Shown piece after piece: positions 52,101 to 61,100 of a stretch of 64,000 nucleotides of DNA. The stretch covers positions 19,593,501-19,657,500 of the forward strand of contig CM061092.1 of NCBI GenBank assembly GCA_030770545.1, given 5' to 3'. This stretch comes from Macropodus opercularis. Its lineage: Eukaryota > Chordata > Actinopteri > Anabantiformes > Osphronemidae. Both the position numbers and the translations under genes were made by a program. The notes under the pieces were generated by a model. That model was not told where the DNA came from and ran no database searches. It saw only the letters and a program-made list of their open reading frames with translations. The first letter of the stretch is position 1. Each line of letters begins with the position of its first letter.

Positions 52101-55100
52101 ACAACAAAGTGTTGGATCAAACAGCCTTGGTGGGTGTTACCATCCAAGCAATGAACACGTGTGGGTCTATGATGAACAAGTTCATCCAACCGTTCATCTG
52201 GATGAAGCGTGTTGTGATTTATCGTCTGTCTGCGGCTGTTTTATCCAACCCTTGTGTGGTTTTTGAGCTTAGAGCGCCCCCTGTTTTTCTTTTGACATCC
52301 TCGAAGGCTGCACGAGGGTTAAAAGACATCAAATTCTGGATGTCCCATAACTTTCTTCTCGTACAAAATAAATAAATAAAAAAATAAGCCTCCAGTTAAT
52401 TCAAAATGCTGCAGCCAGAGTCTGACTGAACTTAGGAGGAGACATCACATTTCTCCTACATCAGCTTCTCTGTCTGTAAAATCTAGGATAGAATTCAAAA
52501 TCCTGATCTGGTAAAAGCACCACAAATGAACATGAGACAACCCGATTCAGGATTGTTTTAAAGCTTGATGAAAATTTGGAGCTATGTGTAGTATCACCAA
52601 ACAAGAATAATCACTCTATAATTTAACTGTGTGCGTTCCCAGAAGCCATAACTTCACCTCAGCTCACTTCTTACTAGTAGCTGTGGACCCAGCAGGAATC
52701 CTGATGGTCATCAATAGCTGGAATCAAGTAGCGTGCTATGCGTTGAGCTGTCAGAGAAATCTATACATCAGGTCATATTATAAGTCTAAATGTAGGATAA
52801 TCAGTCCACAGATAGCACATTGAAACACATCGTCCTGCTGGTAAACAGCATTCAACCGGAATGAGCTTTAATGTGAGTCCAGGTCAGGACTAGGATTTCA
52901 TTTTAAAATAGTTGTGGATAAGGACACAAACTAGTATCAACATTTGCGATGCTCCTTGTTCCAACCTTCCTGTTCTCTTATTCTTACGTCTAACAGAAGT
53001 CACAAGTCAAAACCCCAATATCTAATTGATTAGAATCTTATTTCTTATGTGATTAATCTAGGTAATAATCAGTAGAATAATAGATTACTAAAATAGTCCA
53101 TACCTGCAGCCCCAGTGATCACAGCCAAGGACAGAAAGATTCATTTTGTATTTCTAGGAGAAATGTTTACTTCACATCCATTTTCAGGAAAGTGATTTTT
53201 AACAAATTTCTTGAAGACATCCTAAAACAAGCAACTAACAACTCCTGTTATCAATCTGACTGAAAGAGAATATTCACAATATTCACTAAATGCCACCTTG
53301 AAATCTTAGCTCAATCAGCAGACGGGTGACAGGGTGAGACACTGTCACAGCACTGTACTGGGAGAGAGAAACATCTGAAAATGCTTTCCAGGAGTCAGCC
53401 TGAACAACCTACCCAGGCTCTGAAAGCATTCATAGGAAACACATTGTAGGTCACCATTTTACCTACCCACAACTTGACCATTATAGCCTGAGAGAGGACG
53501 AAGAGGGAAAAGGTAGAAACAGTTGGCAGAAGAATTAGGATGGACAACTACAAAAGTGGTAAATAAAGTCAAATCTGCCACGGTAACAACTGTGTGGTAG
53601 GACTGCACAAGATGACATTATTTTTCTGAGTTGTGATGACCACATTAAGAAATGTATGCAAAGTATTTCAGCTTTCAGTTTCAAATAGTTCAAAACATAA
53701 ACCCAAACAAGACTTGTGACTTAGGGTTCCATGTTTAGCCTGCGATGCGTTTGCATGTTAATATTACAATGATGAAAATACGATTCATCATTCTCCCCTA
53801 CTTTGTGGTTTTCAGCTGTTTGTTTACCTGTTATATATGTTTTTTAATTATGTGAAATTACTTTGCTCATCAATTACATTTGCCAAAAGTATTGGCTCAC
53901 CTGCCCTGACTCCATATGAACTTAGTGATCGTTCCTGGTCCATAGGGTCAACATGACGTCGCTCCACCCTTTGCAGCTAGAACAGCTTCAGCTCTTCTGG
54001 GAAGGTTGTCCACGAGGTTTAGTGTGTTTATGGGACTTTTTGACCGTTCATTTGTGAGGTCACACACTGATGTTGGACCAGAAGGCCTGGCTCTCAGTCT
54101 CTGCTCTGATTCATCCAAAGGTGATCTATCGGGTTGAGGTCAGGACTCTGTGCAGGCCAGTCAAGTTCATCCACACCAGACTCTGTCGTCCATGTGTTTA
54201 TGGACCTTGCTTAGTGCACTGATTCCCATTATTTGGATGGATGAGCCAGTACTTTTGGCAAAATAGTGTATATACAAAATATAATGTAGTGTAAATATAA
54301 AAGGTCAGCAATGATTTTATTGGTGTTTAGTTTTCAGGAAAGTAGCTAGAATTACAAGTAAGTCCTCACCAGACAATCTGAGTTAACTTAGACTTAAATG
54401 TTAATATGGATGACTAAGTAATAAAATGTTTAAATCTAGTCTAAGTGTAGTTTAGTTATTTTTATTATTATTATTATTATACCTTCTAGTGGGATTATTA
54501 TTGAAAGAACCTTGGTAACAAAATGGGACAAAAACTTTATCACATTCAGATGGTCTCAAGTCAGACAAAATGATTGTCTATGTTGTCTGTGGTTTGAAAT
54601 AAAAAATCTTTGGTTATTCTTCTCACTGAGTCCCCGACTTACTGAGCCAAGGTTACATTTCGTCGGATGACCTTTTCTTGAGCATAGCTACCAAGTCTAA
54701 GGTTCTAAAACCCTACTAAATCTTCTAGAGGCAGTTCAGGATCATTTAATTTTCTTCTTGTACCTACTTTACATTTGTACTGGTTTTCTAAACTGTTCTG
54801 TCAACAGAACTACTGTTGTGAGTGTGTTTTGCTCAAATGATTAAAGGATACTTAACGATGACTGGCGGTAAATGTGACGCAGCTTAACCAAAGACAAAAT
54901 TTCCTTAAACGGAATAAAATACAACTTGATTTTCAAGTGGTCTTGAAAACACTGATGGCACTGGGATGCATGCCCAGCAAATAAATCTGTACACCTCCAT
55001 GTCCACATGTACAAAAGGCAGAGAAAAAGGAGGAAAACAAAAGTACTGACTCACCCGTCTCATCTCGGACAGAGCAGCCATCTCTGATCCCACTGGAGTC

Positions 55101-55166
55101 ATGTATCCCGACAAACTCTGCAGCAACAGCGATACAATTTAGTTACTGACAACATTGATAAAAACA

Positions 55167-55197
<31 letters not shown>

Positions 55198-58100
55198 AAG
55201 TGAACCCTCTAGGATCACATGGATTCTGCATAAATGTTCTGATCTTCATCAAAGTCACAGCAATAGAAAAACACAGTCTCCTTAAACTAACACTGCACAA
55301 ACATTATGTTTTCATGTTCAGATGTGCAGAGATGTGCAAGCCTGTCTGCAACCAACAATCTGCACATCTGAAGCACAAGAAAATGTATTCTACCTACGTA
55401 AACTCCCATTGACTGTTTGAATAGATCTACGTTATAACATTAAGATGATAAAACGTCCTAATAAAAACATTTGTATGTTTACGGTAATCAGTCCCTGCAG
55501 TAACAGGCCTCTGTGAACTGGAGACATGGAAACAATTTTGAACAGAGACGAGCACCAAGATTTTTTTGCCTGCAGCAAAAATTAAAACACTTAGTCAGCG
55601 ACGCCCCAGCAAACATACTGCAGTAAAAACAGACGCCATTTTGAAGTGCTGCCACTGTACTGTTAATCAAATCACTGAAACTGTAGCCTGAGCACTAACC
55701 TAGGTCATGCATGAGTACTGATCACACTATGTTCAGTTTGTACAGGTAACTGCCTGGGATCACTCTGGAAGTGTCTCACAGCTGTTGTATTGACAGATGT
55801 GACATCTTCTTAAAGGAGGCCCTCACTATAGCACTCGTTGTGTAAAAGTGAGCATAAAACCATGGAGTAAACAGAGTACACACCTGCATAAAACAAGAAT
55901 GTGTAGAAGTAAAAATATGAAGATAGAGAGATAGTGATGCTACGTCGACTGGACCAAGGCAGCTGCCAATTTTTAATTAAAACGACGGTGTGAGATCACT
56001 CCCCCGGCACAGCTGCACTGTAGAGGTCGGTGGGAAAACTACTATGTTCACGTTAGGGTTTAAAAACAGAGAGATGACGAGATCCAGGTGGCAGACCCCA
56101 CATCTCTGACAGGGATATAAGCTGCGTGTTTGAGAGCAACTTTTGTAGTCTTTCCCGGGAGGCTCACTGTGCTTGTACACGGTTTTGTGTGAATTAACAC
56201 TTGTTAATCTTGGACTTTTGGCTTTAACAGTTATACTTGGACTTCGGACGAAATTGATTGATAGATAGATACAATTATAATTAAGTCAGAACCTTAATCT
56301 GATATGACACCCGATAGGATACTGTGCTGCAGTCTCACAGGTCACTACTGTAGGCTACACTGACCTGGAGACGTGGAAGCAATTGATGGTGGTAGAAATG
56401 AGATTGCAGATTTTTGTTTGGCCCAGGGGCAAGAATTAGAACTAGCAACAGCAACGACGGGGACACACCTATCCAACATTAAACCATCACCCCTATGAGT
56501 AAAGTCTGAAGCACTCAGCCTCCAAAGTCACGTGAGACCTACTGGTACTGGAGTGCCTCTCTCCGAAGGGGGGATCATGTCAGGAGTCAGAGCCTGTGGC
56601 GGGTCAATGCCCTTGCTAACTTTCAGTTGGATGAGGTGCATAGCGAGGGCAAATTGTTCCCTGGTGAGCTTGCCTATCTGCCTTGTGTCTGCCAGGGCCC
56701 TGCAGGGAAAAGCAGATTCACTGTGAGCAGACAGGACAAAACAAGATTTCACACTGGTTGATCAAAGGGCTGGATTAGTATTATAGGTGCATCTGTATGA
56801 ATTAGAATATCGTCAAAAACATCATTCTGATCAAATTTTGATCTGAAATACAGACCTAAAGGTTTTGATAATACTGTCATCCTGCATTCAGTTCATTCAG
56901 AGCTAGAGCACAAGGTGGAAACGTGCCACCTCAAAGAAAAAAGGCATAAAACTACAATAAAATTGGCCTCTAGGTCCCATACAGCATGAACCTCATTCCA
57001 TATATTAGGATTTGGATTTATCATTGCATTTTAGTTGCACAGGAATGTTTTAGGAAACACAACAAATAGAAAAGTTCAATTAATTATGACCTACAGAGAC
57101 AGACAATAATGTCAGTGACTTGATGAAACTCCATTTATTCACAAGCTCCAACAATCACAAGTTGGTACACTAGTGAGAAAAAAGCCTTGCTGATTTCTCA
57201 AACAGGGCCTGTAAATACCTATGCATGCTGGGAACCTCTGCGCACTGGCTGTCATCAGCAGACATCGATAAGCTGGATCAAGAAGATGGCACTTTTATAG
57301 CTAATTAGGTTGGGTTGGTATGTACAAGGCCCGACTAGCTCATGAAGCACATGGAGAGAAGGCCAAGAGTGTGCAAAGCAGTAATCAAGGCAAAGGGAGG
57401 CTGTTTTGAAGAATCTAAAATATTACAGATGGTTTGAGTTCTATCACACTTTTTCCATATGTTTACTCAGAGTTGTGATGACTTCAGTGAGAATCTACAA
57501 GGTGCTGTTTGTGTAAAAGCCAGTTTGCACACGGTCACACAGCATGATCGTGAACCAATAAACGTTACAATAGAATGTAGTTTCTAGTGAGTCATTGGGT
57601 ACGTAATAAAGTACAAAAGACATTAACTGTCAACTGTGAAACTTGTTTCAGGGCAGTATTGTATCTTACCATATATGAGCAAGGACATTCTGAGAAAGTC
57701 CTGACTGGATGAAGATTTCCTTTACTTCCTGGCCACTCACAAAACCGTCCAGATCGGCATCCGTCTTGAGGAAGATGTCATCGTAACGACCACGGTCTGA
57801 CACAGGGACCACCCAGCTCAATGAATGCTGAAAAACAGATACATATATATTGTAATTTGCTTTATGTTGACTGGAACCAGTAGAACTAATGCAGCTGTTG
57901 CTGTGTTAACTTAAATCAGGTTCAGTGGTGATTAACTGATGTGGAAATTGCATAAATGTGTTCTTTTGGCATGTAAACTAAAAACGCTTGATTAAGGTCA
58001 GGTTTGATTTCATACCAGGGAGCTAATGACGCTTTTGGAAAATGTCTTCAACTGCATAAGATGTCTTCATGAACTTCAATATTAAGAAAGAAAGACCACT

Positions 58101-61100
58101 TGCAATGTCAATAATTCTGGTTATCCTTAGGAAAATCAACCTTGGACAACGTTTGTATTTGCATGTACAGCTGTAGCACTTGCTAAAGACAGGGCTTTTT
58201 ACTGCAGTAAGCTTGTGACGTCGTCGTTGTGTTTTAATTCCTGCACCGATCTAAACAAAACTCTGTGCACAGGTCTCGTTTCTACCACTGGGCATCGCTA
58301 GGTGGTTTCCAGTTAATCATTAAACAAAACCACCACCAACAGAAAATCTCTATATCCCCAGTGCCACGCCTTTTAGTGTCATTAACAGCATTAATACATT
58401 TACATCAGTGCTGGCCATGAAAACCAAAGTCATAGTTTAAAAACACTACCAGGTCATTGTGGCCAGAACAGCAGAACAACGTTGGAGGGACAAGTGGTGA
58501 AGATCAGGACTTGGCCAACGAGTTAAACCCGTTCAATTTGACTCCAGCCCCCCTCCCACCAATTCACACATCTCCAGTCCAGCAGCTACACCCACCCCCA
58601 CGCACTCACACCATCCTCCTCCATAAACAGCCCATCGTTGCCTCCCCCTCTCCCTGACTTCAGACCAGGTGAGGAGAGAACTGAGGCGGCTGAAGATCAG
58701 GAAAGCTGCAGGTCCAGACAGCATCAGTCCTGCTCAGGGACTGTGAGGTGGTCACGTACATCTTTAACCTGAGTCTGGAGACGGTCTGTCCTGTGGAAGA
58801 CCTCCTGTGTGGTTCTGGTTCCTAAGTAGACGCTAAGGAGCCAAACCACTAAGACCAGTTGTCCTGACCTCCCATCTGATGGAGACCATGGAGAGGCCAC
58901 TGTGAGGGTCCTGATCCCTCACCAACAGGCCACAGTACGTGAAGCTACCAACTGTGTGTTGAGGTGGTGGTTTCCAGCTCTGGGCTCCTCAGGGGACGGT
59001 TCTCTCACCAGCAGTTGTCACCTCCAGAAGTTCTCTGACCACTCGGCCACTGTTGGCTGTGAGTCTGAGAGGAACGAGCTGGATACAGGACAGTCATCAG
59101 GGAATTTGTGAACTGGTTTGAGAACAACCACCTGCTTAAACACCAGTAAGACGAAGGAGATGGTGACTGACTTCCAGAGGAAACCACCACATCACACACC
59201 GGTGAGCATCCAGGGCTCAGACATGGAGACAGTGGACAGTTTGAAGGACCTGGGTGTTCACCTCAACCGTAAACGGGACTCAACAGTGACGTCCTGCACT
59301 AGATGGACCAACGTGGCTCCACCTGCTGAGACTGACTCCTCTGCAGGGAGCAGCCTCTGGTGAGGACACTCTGTGACTCTGTGGCCTCTGCTCTCACTAC
59401 GCTGTGTCTGTGGGGAGCAGGCAGCAGGACACAAAGAGACTCAACCAGCTGCTCAGGAGGTTCTGTCCTGGCTCCACCGGACTCTGGAGGAGGACGTGGC
59501 CAAGCTGACGTCCATCATGGACGATGCTTCTCACTGCGTCAGACAGTGGAGGCTCTGAGCAGCTCCTTCAGTGGAGACTGATCCAGAGTCAGTGTAGGAA
59601 GGAGCAGTAACACAGACCCTTCATTTAACTGTTAGACTGAACAACCAACCAGTCCATCAGCTCCAGGTCGTTCAGATTTGAAGAAGGCCTCCTCCCAACT
59701 GCTGCTGTGAGATCTCTCCACAGGTTCTATGGAATTCTATCTGGACTCATAGCTGCCATTTCAGAAGTTCACACAGTCAAGGCCTCCAGTGGCAGAAGTA
59801 CCATAGCAACCCCAGAACATCTGGGAGCCTCCACCATGTGTGTGTTCTTTTCTTTGAAGGCCTCATTTCGTTTTCTGTAAACAGTGCCATGGTGTCCTGT
59901 ACCAGAAAGCTCTGCTTTTGTCTCTTCTGTCCACAGCAAGACACTGAACCCCAAGCAGCCCGATGTGTCAGCCTAAGCTGCATAGCAGCTCTGCCACCGA
60001 TGTGTGAATGAGACGCAGTGTCAAAGCGCTTTGCGTACAGATAGGTAGAAATATAAATAAATAAATACAGTGCAGACCGTTGACCATAAGTGAGTGTGGT
60101 GTGTGTATGGAGTATTACCTGTGCAGACTTGAGTGTGTGTTTGGGTGACAGGCTGCCAGTGCTGTTTAGCGAGTTCATGCTACCATGGGACGGTGTGGAG
60201 CGCAGCGAGTCCTTTGGTGGTGGAGGGCTTGCAGGCAGACCAGGCACAGAGCTGGCCACAGAGCCCAGGCTCTTCTTCCTCTTAGAGGGAGGGATGAGGG
60301 CAGAAGGCAAGAGTGCAGGAACAGGCTCCTTCTCCAGGGCCCTGTACACCAAGTGCATGGCCTACGAAGGTCCAGGCTGCTATTAATTCAATTTTTCAAT
60401 TCAATTCAACTGTAACAAACTACAGTACAAACTAGTTTTAACTTGGCAGATTCGAATCTAAAACTCATTATGTGCCACAGTAGAGCTCAATCTAACACAG
60501 TAATCTACTGATGTGATGACGATAGCCAATGTGTGTGAGTAATTCAAAGCCCTTTTGCTTATAATCCTATGGGCTGATCCAGCTTTCATATTATGATGCC
60601 AATAGACTCCAAACTAGCTTTGGATCTAGGCATCCCAGTAGACCTGTCTTTGTAAAATCAAAAGGGACAGATAGCATAGTTAACATGAGATGGAGAAAAT
60701 CTGACGCTACTCACCACTGCAAACTCATCTTTGTCCAGATGGCCGTCTTTATCGATGTCGCTCAGGTCCCAAACCTAGCAGCCACACGATAACAACTAAT
60801 GAAGCCAATCAGCATTACTCAAAAGAAAGCAAAGTCATATACATTCATTTTTACACATTCACAGTTTTGTCATGTGTGTCTTGCAGTAATGTACAGGTGG
60901 TCATATGATTAGTCCTGCCTTTGATGGCATATGCTTTTTTTCAGGCCAAAGTAGATTGGACCTGAATATCTCCATAAGGTGCCTGTACATTTTCACACAA
61001 AAAAAACATGTAGGTCGCATCCCCTGTCTGAAAATGTTCTTCAAGCTGTTTTCAGGCTAATGAGACATGCCCACGCCTATTGGCAGAAACACACATGAGG

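Noticed and set aside
53440..53500. Possible extra exon between the EH3 and coiled-coil exons
   Set aside because: The short frame has no family match. The exons at 55,055 and 50,747 already connect in phase.
58440..59740. Intronic frames considered as an extra gene antisense to eps15l1
   Set aside because: Motifs such as KAAGPDSIS and NTSKTKEMV identify a broken LINE reverse transcriptase.
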